Source: DATDCY01 sp964513745 (GTDB lineage Bacteria; JAUVQV01; DATDCY01). Taken from it: a stretch of DNA of 45,856 bases. The notes below the pieces were generated by a model, which searched no databases, was not told the origin of the DNA, and was given only the letters and a program-made list of their open reading frames with translations. The position numbers and the translations under genes are program-made. The stretch covers positions 1 through 45,856 of the forward strand of contig CAZEOK010000007.1 in the NCBI GenBank assembly GCA_964513745.1. The letters are read 5' to 3'. This document shows, in pieces, positions 33,593-41,806 of this stretch. Position 1 is the stretch's first letter. Each line of letters begins with the position of its first letter.

Positions 33593-34798
33593 ATGTACGA
33601 TTTCTACAGGGAACTCGTCGCGAAGAACGACTCGAAGATCGTGCTGCTGGTCATGGATGGCATCGGCGGGATCCCCCGCGAGGCGGGCGGCAAGACCGAG
33701 TTGGCGACCGCGCGGACGCCGAACCTCGACCGTCTGGCGGCGATCTCTTCCTGCGGGCTGTTCGAGCCGGTGCTCCCCGGCGTCACTCCGGGCAGCGGGC
33801 CGTCGCATCTGGCGCTCTTCGGCTACGACCCGCTGCAGTTCAGGATCGGTCGCGGCGTCATGGAGGCGCTCGGTGTGAATTTCCCGGTCGAGCGCGGCGA
33901 TCTCTGCGTGCGGCTGAATTTCGCGACCGCCGATGCGCAGGGGATTCTCGTCGATCGCCGGGCCGGACGACCGAGGGACGAGGAGACAGTGCGGCTTGCG
34001 GCGAAGCTGCAGGCGTCGGTTGCCGTTCCCGGCTACGAGATTTTCTTCCGGCCGGTGAAGGAGCACCGCGCGGCGCTCGTCGTGCGTGGTCCCGGGCTGG
34101 CCGAGGGAATTCGCGATACCGACCCGCAGGTGACGGGCAAGCCGCCGCTGCCGGTGATCGGCGTTAACCCGGAGCAGACCAAAAAGACCGTCGCGGTGCT
34201 GACCGCGATCGTCGCGCAGGCCGAGCGGGCGCTCGCGGACGAGCCGAAGGCCAACCGCATGCTGCTGCGCGGAATCTCGTTCTTCCACCCGTTGCCGACC
34301 CTGGAGGAGCGCTTCGGCCTGCGCGCGTGCGGCATCGCCGCGTACCCGATGTACAAGGGCCTCGCGCGCCTCGCCGGCATGGCGGTTGACGAGCGGCCGA
34401 AGACCCCCGCGGACCTGGTCGCCGTGCTCAAGGATCGCTGGGCGGATTTCGATTATTTTTTCGTGCACTACAAGTACACCGACTCCTCGGGCGAGGATGG
34501 CGATTTCGAGCGCAAGGTGAGCATGATCGAGCAGGCCGACGCGCTCGTCCCGGCGATCGAGGCGTTGCGGCCCGAGGTGCTCGCGGTCACCGGCGATCAC
34601 TCGACGCCCGCGGTCATGAAAGGACACAGCTGGCACCCGGTGCCGGCGCTGCTGCACTCACGCTATTGCCTGGCCGACGGCCTGCCCGGCTTCGACGAGG
34701 TCAACTGCGCGCGCGGCACGCTCGGGCAGCGCCCGACCCTGCACCTGATGGCCCTGCTCATGGCGCACGCCCTTCGCCTGTCGAAATTCGGCGCCTAG
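33593..34798 (+). CDS. apgM: 2,3-bisphosphoglycerate-independent phosphoglycerate mutase, archaeal (ApgM) type
   Basis: Interconverts 3- and 2-phosphoglycerate in glycolysis and gluconeogenesis. Alkaline-phosphatase superfamily core: VLLVMDGIGG holds the first metal-binding Asp, TPGSGPSHLALFGYDP holds the Ser expected to be the phospho-acceptor, and YFFVHYKYTDSSGEDGDFERK plus VTGDHSTP supply further metal ligands. The 401-aa length and these motifs match the ApgM branch, not the ~510-aa GpmI. Some ApgM relatives act as phosphonopyruvate decarboxylase-like or homoserine-kinase-like enzymes, but nothing nearby suggests that. GGGAGGGGGG precedes the ATG. Confidence 0.92.
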   Translation: MYDFYRELVAKNDSKIVLLVMDGIGGIPREAGGKTELATARTPNLDRLAAISSCGLFEPVLPGVTPGSGPSHLALFGYDPLQFRIGRGVMEALGVNFPVERGDLCVRLNFATADAQGILVDRRAGRPRDEETVRLAAKLQASVAVPGYEIFFRPVKEHRAALVVRGPGLAEGIRDTDPQVTGKPPLPVIGVNPEQTKKTVAVLTAIVAQAERALADEPKANRMLLRGISFFHPLPTLEERFGLRACGIAAYPMYKGLARLAGMAVDERPKTPADLVAVLKDRWADFDYFFVHYKYTDSSGEDGDFERKVSMIEQADALVPAIEALRPEVLAVTGDHSTPAVMKGHSWHPVPALLHSRYCLADGLPGFDEVNCARGTLGQRPTLHLMALLMAHALRLSKFGA

Positions 34799-34855
34799 CA
34801 GGGATTGAAACGGATCCACCTGCCCGGCAGGCGACGGTCCTCCGGGATGCCCGGG

Positions 34856-35197
34856 TTAATCCTTGAGACTGGTGCCGATCACGTTCGCCATGCCGAGGAA
34901 GGCGAAGATCACCATGGTGTGAATGAGCATCCAGGGTGTCTCGTCGGAAGGTTTTAAAAAGAAGAAGCCGAAGCAGGCCGCGATCAGCGCAAGATAGGTA
35001 ACCGCCCCGGCGACGTGATTGTCGAACAGTCGCGAGCGCAGCTGCCAGAGCTGGTAGGGGAGGCCGACCACCGGCAGCAGCGCAACGAGCAGCGCCGTTG
35101 GGGCCGAGCCGCTGGCGCGGAAGGACCAGAGGGTCAGCAAACCCTGCAGCGCGACGAACGCCGAAAGGAAGATCGGCAGGTGCAGCTCCGGGCTCAT
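34856..35197 (-). CDS. small four-helix membrane protein of unknown function
   Basis: I do not recognise the family. The 113-aa protein has four hydrophobic segments, roughly residues 8-27, 32-50, 62-82 and 88-106, with short polar loops (FRASGS, WQLRSRLFDNH, KPSDETPW). No cysteine pair, metal site or catalytic motif is visible. The ATG at 35197 overlaps the stop of the CBS-domain gene (ATGA on the minus strand), so it is translated from the same message and may be its membrane partner; that is inference. It converges on apgM with a 57-bp gap holding only a short GC palindrome (CCTGCCCGGCAGG near 34821) and no T-tract. Confidence 0.72.
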   Translation of the reverse strand: MSPELHLPIFLSAFVALQGLLTLWSFRASGSAPTALLVALLPVVGLPYQLWQLRSRLFDNHVAGAVTYLALIAACFGFFFLKPSDETPWMLIHTMVIFAFLGMANVIGTSLKD

Positions 35198-35823
35198 CCC
35201 ACAGTCTCCAGAACCCGGAAGCCGGCGCGGCGCAGACTCGCGGTGATCGGGACGGTGTCGCAGCTCTTCAGGCGGAAGTGGTGGACACACGGCGTGCTGC
35301 CGCGGCCTGGCGACATGCCGACGCTGATGATTTTGCCATGATGCCGCCGGATAATCGTGCTCGTGCGCTCAAGGGCGTGCGGATCGCGGCCGAGAGCGAT
35401 GTCGATGCGTGAACTGGATTCGAGCAGGCCCATGATCTCGGTGAAGACCCCGAGGATGTCGGTCTCGGTGATGATGCCGACAACGCGGCCGCGGTCCACC
35501 ACCGGCAGACAACCGATCTTGTGCGTGATCAACAGGCGAGCTGCTGCTTCGATGTCGGTGTCGGGGGAGACGACGACCGGGTCCGGCGTCATCGCCTCGT
35601 CGACCCGGACCCCCGGCGGTAGGAAATAGGCCTTGCCGGCTTTCAAGCCGCACGCGGCGCGTCGCTGCTGCACCATGATCCCGAGAACGTCGCGCTCGGA
35701 GAGAATGCCGACGAGCTGCCGCCCGGCGAGGACGGGGACGTGGCGGATGGCGTTGATCGTCATCAGCGTCTGGGCGCGATCCACGCTCTCGTCCCGCTGG
35801 ATCGTCACCACCCGTGACCTCAT
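35194..35823 (-). CDS. tandem CBS-domain protein with C-terminal ACT-like domain
   Basis: Two CBS motifs (about residues 1-58 and 72-130) form a Bateman module that usually senses adenine nucleotides. VTIQRDESVDRAQTLM, HVPVLAGRQLVGILSERDV, AMTPDPVVVSPDTDIEAA and CLPVVDRGRVVGIITETDIL are the clear repeats. Residues 135-209 resemble an ACT-like ligand-binding domain (SRIDIALGRDP, ISVGMSPGRG). The open frame extends to a GTG at 35949, but a strong minus-strand promoter lies at 35905-35934, so transcription would begin downstream of that GTG; ATG 35823 with GAGGAGGG about 11 bases upstream is therefore used. It is coupled to the small membrane protein gene. Confidence 0.82.
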   Translation of the reverse strand: MRSRVVTIQRDESVDRAQTLMTINAIRHVPVLAGRQLVGILSERDVLGIMVQQRRAACGLKAGKAYFLPPGVRVDEAMTPDPVVVSPDTDIEAAARLLITHKIGCLPVVDRGRVVGIITETDILGVFTEIMGLLESSSRIDIALGRDPHALERTSTIIRRHHGKIISVGMSPGRGSTPCVHHFRLKSCDTVPITASLRRAGFRVLETVG

Positions 35824-35904
35824 GCGCCGCGCGACCCTCCTCGTGGACCCACCCGCCCGCTGCTCCGCTGTCCCGGCGTTCCCAAAGCCATTGACCCGCC
35901 GAAG

Positions 35905-35934
35905 AGTATACCGGCGGCCGCGCGGGAGGGTCAA
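35905..35934 (-). promoter_or_regulatory. sigma70-type promoter of the CBS-domain/membrane protein operon
   Basis: On the minus strand TTGACC (35934-35929), an 18-bp spacer and TATACT (35910-35905), five of six matches each. Transcription should start near 35898, giving a leader of about 75 nt to ATG 35823. It is divergent from the xseA promoter. Confidence 0.65.
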
Positions 35935-35986
35935 GGAAGTACCCGCCACGGTGCCGCGCCCGCCTCACGCACGGCGGTATCACGGA

Positions 35987-36015
35987 TTGACGGGTGCTGG
36001 GGGTGCCGGTAAGAT
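35987..36015 (+). promoter_or_regulatory. sigma70-type promoter of the xseA operon
   Basis: TTGACG (35987-35992, five of six), a 17-bp spacer and TAAGAT (36010-36015, four of six). Transcription would start near 36022, about 40 nt before the xseA ATG at 36062, which has a run of seven G in front as ribosome-binding site. Confidence 0.55.
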
Positions 36016-36061
36016 GCCGTCTGCACAGGCAAATTCGGCCAAAAGGCCGCGGGGGGGATCG

Positions 36062-37471
36062 ATGCCGGAACACCCGGGCGGTACACGCAGGATCTGGACA
36101 GTCTCGGAGCTCAACCGCGCCGCGGGCGAGCTACTGGAAGAGGCTTTTCCGCGCGTCTGGGTCGAGGGGGAGATTTCCAACTGGAAGGTCTATGGCTCCG
36201 GGCACGCCTACTTCACGCTCAAGGACGACGGGGGGCAGATCTCGGCGGTCCTCTTTCGAGCCGCGGCGAAGAGCTTTCGCTTCGAGCCGCGTGACGGTCT
36301 CGCTGCGTTGGCCGCCGGACGCGTCAGTCTCTACGGCCAGCGGGGGCAGTACCAGCTCATTGTCGACGAGCTCGAGCCCCGGGGCAAGGGGGCTTTGCAG
36401 CTGGCCTTCGAGCAGCTCAAGGAGAAGCTGCAGAGGGAGGGGCTCTTCGAGGCGAGACGCAAGCGACCGCTGCCCGTGCTGCCACGCACCGTCGGTGTTG
36501 TTACCAGCCCGACCGGCGCGGTGATCCGCGACATCCTCACGGTCCTCGGAAGGCGCTTCGCCAATGTGCGGGTTCTCCTCAACCCGGTGCGCGTGCAGGG
36601 CGAAGGGGCGGGCGCGGAGATCGCCGCGGCGATCGGGGAGCTCAACCGCCGGGGAGACGTCGATGTGCTGATCGTCGGTCGCGGCGGCGGCTCGATGGAA
36701 GACCTCTGGGCTTTCAACGAGGAGGTGGTCGCGCGCGCGATCGTGGCCTCCGCGGTTCCGGTGATCTCCGCGGTCGGGCACGAGACCGACTTCACGATCG
36801 CGGATTTCGTGGCCGACCTGCGCGCGCCGACCCCCTCGGCCGCAGCGGAGCTGGTTGTCCAGAGCAAGGACGCCCTCGAGGCCCGGATTGCGACGCTTGC
36901 CCGGCAGATGCGCACCGCTCTCCAGGGGCGCTTTCAGCGCGCACGCCACCGCCTCGACGCGCTTGCGGTGCGCCGGATGATCAGCGACGGGCGCCGGCGC
37001 CTGCGCGACCTGGCACAGGAGGTCGACGGGCTCGAAGGCGCGCTGCACCGGGCCGGATCAGACCGGATCGCAGCACGGCGGCGGTCGCTCGAGCGGCTCG
37101 GCGGCGCCCTTTCGCACCTGTCGCCGCGGGCGCGCTGGGCGGTGCTCGGCGCGCGGCTCGGGAATGCCGGCGTGCGCCTGGAAGCCGCGGCGGTGCGCTC
37201 GGTCGCGGCGCGGCACAATCGAGTGGCGGCGCTCTCGGGCACCCTTGACGCGCTCAGCCCGCTTGGGGTCCTGGGGCGCGGCTACAGCATTTGCCGCCGC
37301 GTACCGGAGCTTGATATCGTCAAGGACGCCTCCGCGGTGAGCGCGGGCGGCGAGGTCGAAATCGTCCTGCACCGGGGGGCATTGCGGTGCACGGTTCGGG
37401 AGATCCGGCCGCCTCTGCTTGAAACGGGAGGGCCCTCTGTGGGGTGGACCCCTGACAGGGCACAGGAATGA
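36062..37471 (+). CDS. xseA: exodeoxyribonuclease VII large subunit
   Basis: Catalytic subunit of ExoVII, which degrades single-stranded DNA in both directions as a complex with several XseB. The N-terminal OB-fold (WTVSELNRAAGELLEEAFPRVWVEGEISNW) is followed by the catalytic core with VGVVTSPTGAVIRDI, RGGGSMEDLWAFN and VISAVGHETDFTIADFVADLRAPTPSAAAEL, then a long alpha-helical segment and the C-terminal LGRGYSI motif. Length 469 aa is normal. The ATG at 36062 is just upstream of the OB-fold. A 219-bp gap containing a hairpin repeat separates it from xseB. Confidence 0.96.
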   Translation: MPEHPGGTRRIWTVSELNRAAGELLEEAFPRVWVEGEISNWKVYGSGHAYFTLKDDGGQISAVLFRAAAKSFRFEPRDGLAALAAGRVSLYGQRGQYQLIVDELEPRGKGALQLAFEQLKEKLQREGLFEARRKRPLPVLPRTVGVVTSPTGAVIRDILTVLGRRFANVRVLLNPVRVQGEGAGAEIAAAIGELNRRGDVDVLIVGRGGGSMEDLWAFNEEVVARAIVASAVPVISAVGHETDFTIADFVADLRAPTPSAAAELVVQSKDALEARIATLARQMRTALQGRFQRARHRLDALAVRRMISDGRRRLRDLAQEVDGLEGALHRAGSDRIAARRRSLERLGGALSHLSPRARWAVLGARLGNAGVRLEAAAVRSVAARHNRVAALSGTLDALSPLGVLGRGYSICRRVPELDIVKDASAVSAGGEVEIVLHRGALRCTVREIRPPLLETGGPSVGWTPDRAQE

Positions 37472-37524
37472 CCATGTACCTGGCATACAGTTGTCCGGGG
37501 ACTCACCTTTTTAAAGCACATACT

Positions 37525-37617
37525 GGGCGTAGGGGTGGCGCGGAGGGGAGGTCTCCAGCGGCGGACCGCGGAGAACGCGCTGGAGGTCCGCAGCGTCAGA
37601 ACCCCGCCGCCGACACG
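37525..37617 (+). repeat. intergenic hairpin repeat, copy A (between xseA and xseB)
   Basis: Aligns without gaps to 40899-40991; by hand I count 75 identical bases of 93. It carries an 8-bp perfect stem (37553-37560 with 37578-37585), extended by two G-T pairs and one G-C pair, around a 17-base loop. Most differences between copies fall in the loop; the one stem difference (T-A here, G-C in copy B) is compensatory. The rest of the 37472-37690 gap holds no other gene I recognise. Confidence 0.7.
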
Positions 37618-37690
37618 GGAATGGAGTGCTTCCCAACGACGGGATCCGCCACCGGTCAGTTTCAGGCGAACTGCCAGGAGGAGTGACGAC

Positions 37691-38068
37691 ATGGCGAAGA
37701 AGAAGTCCGCCGGCACCGAGGTGCCGACATTCGAGGAGGCTCTCGCGCGACTCGAAAAAATCGTGCACGAGTTGGAGGAAACAGACTTGCCCCTCGAGCG
37801 ATCGCTCGCCGTCTTCGAGGAAGGGGTGCGGCTCTCGCGCCTGCTTCACGAGCGGCTCAACGAGGCGGAGCGCAAGGTCGAGATCCTGATGAAGAGCGAG
37901 GACGGTGGCAAGGTCGCGATGCCGTTTGCGGCCGCGGACGAGGTCACCCGGGGCGTGGCGACGGAAAGCGAAGACACTGAGGAGGGCGAAGCCGAGGACG
38001 ATGCCGGGGACGGCGCCGTAAAGGGCGGGAGTCGGGGTGGACATGGGCAGAGCGCCCTTCCCTTCTAG
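37691..38068 (+). CDS. xseB: exodeoxyribonuclease VII small subunit
   Basis: Small helical-hairpin subunit that binds the XseA C-terminal helix. The family core TFEEALARLEKIVHELEETDLPLERSLAVFEEGVRLSR spans about residues 13-50, followed by LLHERLNEAERKVEIL. XseB is normally about 80 aa; this product has 125, the extra being an acidic tail (SEDTEEGEAEDDAGD region) that ends ALPF. ATG 37691 is supported by AGGAGGAG upstream. The acidic tail lies partly over the start of ispA, which overlaps by 32 bp. Confidence 0.93.
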   Translation: MAKKKSAGTEVPTFEEALARLEKIVHELEETDLPLERSLAVFEEGVRLSRLLHERLNEAERKVEILMKSEDGGKVAMPFAAADEVTRGVATESEDTEEGEAEDDAGDGAVKGGSRGGHGQSALPF

Positions 38069-38972
38069 CCCGCGCGGCAACCGCGCGGAGATCGATGCGG
38101 AGGCCTATCTACGGGAGTCGGCAGTCCTCGTCGAGGCCTTCCTCGATCGGGTGCTCCCGCAGGTCGGCGGGCACCTGCCGAGGCTGGCCGAGGCAGTCCG
38201 CTACAGCGCCCTCGGGGGAGGCAAGCGCCTGCGCCCGGCGCTGGCCTTCGCCGCGGCGGAAGGCTGTGGCCGCGACCGCGAGCTGGCATTGCCGGTGGCG
38301 GCGGCCGTCGAGATGATCCACACGTATTCGCTGATCCACGACGACCTGCCGGCGATGGACGACGACGACGTCCGCCGCGGCCGTCCGACGTCGCACAAGG
38401 TCTTCGGCGAAGCCCTCGCAATCCTCGCCGGCGACGCGTTGCTCACCCAGGCCTTCGAAGTGCTGGCCGCCGCGCAGGCGATCGCCCCCGGCTTGCGGGT
38501 CGAGATCGTGCGCGAGGTTGCCGCGGCCGGTGGGGCTCTCGGCCTCGTCGGCGGGCAGGTGGCCGACCTCGAAGGCGAGGGGCGCGAGCTCACGCTCCCC
38601 GACCTGGAATTCATCCATGCCCGCAAGACCGGCGCCCTGATTCTCGCGAGCGTGCGCGCCGGCGCGCTTGCCGCGGGGGCCGAGTCGAGGCAGCTCGCCG
38701 CGCTTTCCGAGTACGCGCGCCGGATCGGCCTGGGTTTTCAGATCATCGACGACCTGCTCGATATCGAAGGCGATCCCGTGGCCACCGGCAAGGGCACCGG
38801 GCGGGACTCGACTCATCGGAAGGCGACGTTTCCGGCGATCTTCGGCGTCGAGGCTTCGCGCCAGCGCGCAGCGGAACTGATCGACGAGGCGCTCTGCGCG
38901 ATTGTCGGCTTCGGTCCCGAAGCCGGTCCGCTGCGCTCGCTCGCCCGCTTTGTCGGGCGCAGGAGCCGCTGA
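38037..38972 (+). CDS. ispA: farnesyl diphosphate synthase (polyprenyl synthetase family)
   Basis: Head-to-tail condensation of IPP with DMAPP and GPP. The substrate-binding GGGKRLRP is at residues 60-67, the first Asp-rich motif DDLPAMDDDD at 102-111 and the second in FQIIDDLLDIEGD. Length of 311 aa and close linkage to dxs and xseAB are typical for IspA. GTG 38037 is used; ATG 38043, two codons later, is an alternative. The stop overlaps the dxs ATG (TGATG). Chain-length specificity (C15 against C20) is inferred from context. Confidence 0.94.
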   Translation: MDMGRAPFPSSPRGNRAEIDAEAYLRESAVLVEAFLDRVLPQVGGHLPRLAEAVRYSALGGGKRLRPALAFAAAEGCGRDRELALPVAAAVEMIHTYSLIHDDLPAMDDDDVRRGRPTSHKVFGEALAILAGDALLTQAFEVLAAAQAIAPGLRVEIVREVAAAGGALGLVGGQVADLEGEGRELTLPDLEFIHARKTGALILASVRAGALAAGAESRQLAALSEYARRIGLGFQIIDDLLDIEGDPVATGKGTGRDSTHRKATFPAIFGVEASRQRAAELIDEALCAIVGFGPEAGPLRSLARFVGRRSR

Positions 38973-40867
38973 TGACGACGCCGCTGCTGGCGCGGATCGA
39001 TGCGGGCACCCCGGTCGCCGCGCTGACGCACGAGGAGCAGGAGCGTCTCGCCGCGGAGATCCGCGAGACCATCATCACGACGGTCGCCCGCACCGGCGGT
39101 CACCTCGCGCCCAGCCTCGGGGTCGTCGAGCTCACGATCGCGCTTCAGGCGGTTTTCCCGACCCCGCACGATCGGATCGTCTGGGACGTCGGCCACCAGT
39201 GCTACGCGCACAAATTGCTGACTGGTCGCCTCGGGCGGTTTTGCACGCTGCGCCAGGGGGGCGGGATCTCGGGCTTCCCCCGCCGCTCGGAGAGCTGCCA
39301 CGACGTCTTCGGCACGGGGCACAGCGGCACAAGCATCTCGGCGGCCGCCGGGCTGGCGGCGGCGCGCGACGCGCTCGGGGCGGACCACAAGGTCGTCGCG
39401 GTCATCGGCGACGGCTCGATGACCTCCGGCGAGGCTTTCGAGGCGCTCAACCACGTCGGGCACCTCAAGCAGGACCTGGTCGTCGTGCTCAACGACAACG
39501 AGATGTCGATCTCCCAGAACGTCGGTGCGCTCTCCTCGTACCTGAACCGCGTGCTTACCGGACACCTGCCGACGCGGATGCGCGACGAGTTCGTCAAGTT
39601 TCTGCGCTCGCTTCCGGGCGTCGGCGAGCAGGCGGCCAAGGTTGCCAAGCGCGTCGAGGAGTCGGTCAAGGCGCTCATCGTGCCGGGGCTGCTCTTCGAG
39701 GAGCTCGGGTTCCGCTATGTCGGGCCGATCCCCGGTCACGAGCTCAAGCACCTCATCGAGACCTTCCGCAACGTGCGCGAGCAATTCAAAAAGCCGGTAC
39801 TGGTCCACGTGATCACGAAAAAGGGGAAGGGATACGCGCCGGCGGAACGGGATCCGGCGCGCTACCACGGCGTCGGACCGTTCGATCCGGCGACCGGCGC
39901 GCTGATCACGCGGCCGTCGCCGCCTTCGTATACAGCGGTTTTCGGCCAGGCATTGCTGCGCGAGGCGGCCCGCGAGCCGCGTCTGGTGGCGATAACCGCT
40001 GCGATGGCCGACGGGACGGGTCTCGCCCCCTTCGCCGCGGCGCACCCGGGCCGCTTCTTCGACGTCGGCATCGCCGAGCAGCACGCGGTGACGTTCGCCG
40101 CCGGTCAGGCCTGCGAGGGTATGCGGCCCGTGGTGGCCGTCTACTCGACGTTCCTGCAGCGCGCCTATGACCAGGTGCTCCACGACGTCTGCCTCCAGGG
40201 CCTGCCGGTGACGTTCGCGCTCGACCGCGGCGGGCTCGTCGGGGACGACGGCGCAACGCACCACGGCCTGTTCGACCTCTCCTACCTGCGGCAGATTCCG
40301 AACCTCATCGTCGCGGCGCCGCGGGACGAGGCCGAACTCGCACGGCTGCTGCGCACCGCCCTCGTGCACCCGGGGCCGATGGCGCTTCGCTACCCGCGCG
40401 GCGCCGGGGCAGGCGTCCCGGTCCCGGAGGATCCCGAGCCGCTGCCCATCGGCTCCTGGGAGACGCTGAGGCCCGGCGGCGACATGGCGATCCTGGCCGT
40501 GGGCGCCTGCGTCGGTCCTGCGCTGGAGGCCTCGCAGCAGCTCGAAGCCGAGGGGTGGCGCGTCGGGGTCGTGAACGCCCGCTTCGTCAAGCCGCTGGAC
40601 GTCGGGCTCCTTGAGGCGACGGCTCGCGGGAACGGCCTGCTGCTCACCGCGGAGGAGAATGTGCTCGCGGGCGGCTTCGGCGCCGCGGTGCTCGAGCACC
40701 TCTCGAGACAGGGGCCGGCGGGCGTGCGCGTCGAGCTGGCGGGGATTCCGGACGAGTTCGTCGAGCACGGCACGCAGCAGGACTTGCGCGCCAGATATGG
40801 CCTCGATGCCGCCGGCCTCGCGGCGCGGGCGCGACGGCTGCTTGGTAATAAACGCGGCGGCAGCTGA
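38972..40867 (+). CDS. dxs: 1-deoxy-D-xylulose-5-phosphate synthase
   Basis: Thiamine-diphosphate enzyme that starts the MEP isoprenoid pathway from pyruvate and glyceraldehyde 3-phosphate. It contains the transketolase-like N-terminal domain (DVGHQCYAHKLLTGR, the ThDP/Mg motif GDGSMTSGEAFEALNH then NDNEMSIS), the pyrimidine-binding domain (FDVGIAEQHAVTFAAG, with the catalytic Glu) and a C-terminal transketolase domain. Length 631 aa is complete. It supplies precursor to IspA, its immediate neighbour. A repeat-bearing gap of 141 bp follows. Confidence 0.97.
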   Translation: MTTPLLARIDAGTPVAALTHEEQERLAAEIRETIITTVARTGGHLAPSLGVVELTIALQAVFPTPHDRIVWDVGHQCYAHKLLTGRLGRFCTLRQGGGISGFPRRSESCHDVFGTGHSGTSISAAAGLAAARDALGADHKVVAVIGDGSMTSGEAFEALNHVGHLKQDLVVVLNDNEMSISQNVGALSSYLNRVLTGHLPTRMRDEFVKFLRSLPGVGEQAAKVAKRVEESVKALIVPGLLFEELGFRYVGPIPGHELKHLIETFRNVREQFKKPVLVHVITKKGKGYAPAERDPARYHGVGPFDPATGALITRPSPPSYTAVFGQALLREAAREPRLVAITAAMADGTGLAPFAAAHPGRFFDVGIAEQHAVTFAAGQACEGMRPVVAVYSTFLQRAYDQVLHDVCLQGLPVTFALDRGGLVGDDGATHHGLFDLSYLRQIPNLIVAAPRDEAELARLLRTALVHPGPMALRYPRGAGAGVPVPEDPEPLPIGSWETLRPGGDMAILAVGACVGPALEASQQLEAEGWRVGVVNARFVKPLDVGLLEATARGNGLLLTAEENVLAGGFGAAVLEHLSRQGPAGVRVELAGIPDEFVEHGTQQDLRARYGLDAAGLAARARRLLGNKRGGS

Positions 40868-40898
40868 TATGGAACTCGCGCGCCTTGAAAAACGGGCC

Positions 40899-40991
40899 GG
40901 GCGCCGGGGTGGCGCGGCGGGGAGGTCGCCAGCGGCGGCGCGAAGCGAGCACGCTGGCGGTCCGCCGCGGCAGGACACCGCAGCCCACACG
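40899..40991 (+). repeat. intergenic hairpin repeat, copy B (between dxs and tlyA)
   Basis: Ungapped partner of 37525-37617. Its stem pairs 40927-40934 with 40952-40959, with G-C at the position that is T-A in copy A; the outer G-T pairs are kept. The copy ends 18 bases before the tlyA ATG, so it would be in that gene's leader or in the dxs-tlyA spacer of the message. Confidence 0.7.
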
Positions 40992-41008
40992 CCAACAGTC
41001 GCTTGCAC

Positions 41009-41806
41009 ATGAAAGCCACGCGGCGGCTGGACCTCGTTCTCGTCGAGCGCGGGCTCGCCCCGAGCCGCGAGCAGGCGCGGGCGCTGGTGCTCGGGGGCCG
41101 CGTGCAGGTGGCGGGGCTCAGGGTGGACAAGGCCGGTGCGGCGGTCGACCCGGCGGCGGCGATCGAGGTCGAAGGCAGGCTGCCCTTTGTCGGCCGCGGC
41201 GGGCTCAAGCTTGCCGGGGCGCTCGATCGCTTCGGGATCGGGGTGCGGGGAATCGTCGCCGTGGACGTCGGTGCCTCGACGGGCGGGTTCACCGACTGCC
41301 TGCTCCAGAGGGGGGCGGCGCGCGTGTACGCGATCGATGTCGGCTACGGGCAGCTGGCCTGGAAGCTGCAGTCCGACCCGCGCGTGGTGCGGCTCGACCG
41401 CGTGAACGTCCGGACAGCGGCGCCGGGCCTGCTGCCGGAGGCGTGCGATCTGGCGGTGGTCGATGTCTCGTTCATTTCGCTCCGTCTCGTTCTGGAGCCG
41501 GTGTTCTCGCTGCTGAAAGAAGGCGGGCTGGCGGTGACCCTGGTCAAGCCGCAGTTCGAAGTGGGTCGGGGGCGGGTCGGCAAGGGAGGGGTCGTGCGCG
41601 ATCCCGACCTGTGGCGCGAAGTGCTCGCGGGGCTTGTCGACCACGTCGCCGCGGCGGGACACGCCGTCCTGGACTGGTGCGAGTCGCCGATCTGCGGAGC
41701 GGACGGAAATCGCGAATTCTTTCTTCACCTTTGCAAAGGAGGGGCAGGTGACCGCAGCGCGTCAATTCGCGGCTCCATCGACGCCTGGCAGCCGGCCGGT
41801 GCTTGA
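41009..41806 (+). CDS. tlyA: TlyA-family rRNA methyltransferase / hemolysin-like protein
   Basis: S4 RNA-binding domain (RRLDLVLVERGLAPSREQARALV, residues 6-28) followed by an FtsJ-like SAM methyltransferase fold (VAVDVGASTGGFTDCLLQ; VVDVSFISL; VKPQFE). TlyA proteins 2'-O-methylate cytidines in rRNA (C1409 of 16S, and C1920 of 23S in some). At 265 aa it is about 18 residues longer than the conserved end EFFLHL, because its frame runs 59 bp into nadK. ATG 41009 starts closest to the S4 domain; TTG 41003 is in frame but less likely. Confidence 0.93.
   Translation: MKATRRLDLVLVERGLAPSREQARALVLGGRVQVAGLRVDKAGAAVDPAAAIEVEGRLPFVGRGGLKLAGALDRFGIGVRGIVAVDVGASTGGFTDCLLQRGAARVYAIDVGYGQLAWKLQSDPRVVRLDRVNVRTAAPGLLPEACDLAVVDVSFISLRLVLEPVFSLLKEGGLAVTLVKPQFEVGRGRVGKGGVVRDPDLWREVLAGLVDHVAAAGHAVLDWCESPICGADGNREFFLHLCKGGAGDRSASIRGSIDAWQPAGA
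41735..41742 (+). promoter_or_regulatory. Shine-Dalgarno sequence deciding the nadK start
   Basis: AAAGGAGG, five bases before GTG 41748 and inside the tlyA coding sequence. The match is strong enough to prefer this GTG over the later in-frame GTG near 41800. Confidence 0.7.

Noticed and set aside
34799..34855. Palindrome CCTGCCCGGCAGG as terminator between convergent apgM and the membrane protein gene
   Set aside because: The stem is very short with a tiny loop and there is no T-tract on either strand.
38813..41728. 971-codon minus-strand open frame opposite ispA, dxs and tlyA
   Set aside because: Antisense to three conserved genes and runs straight through the intergenic repeat; no domain visible.
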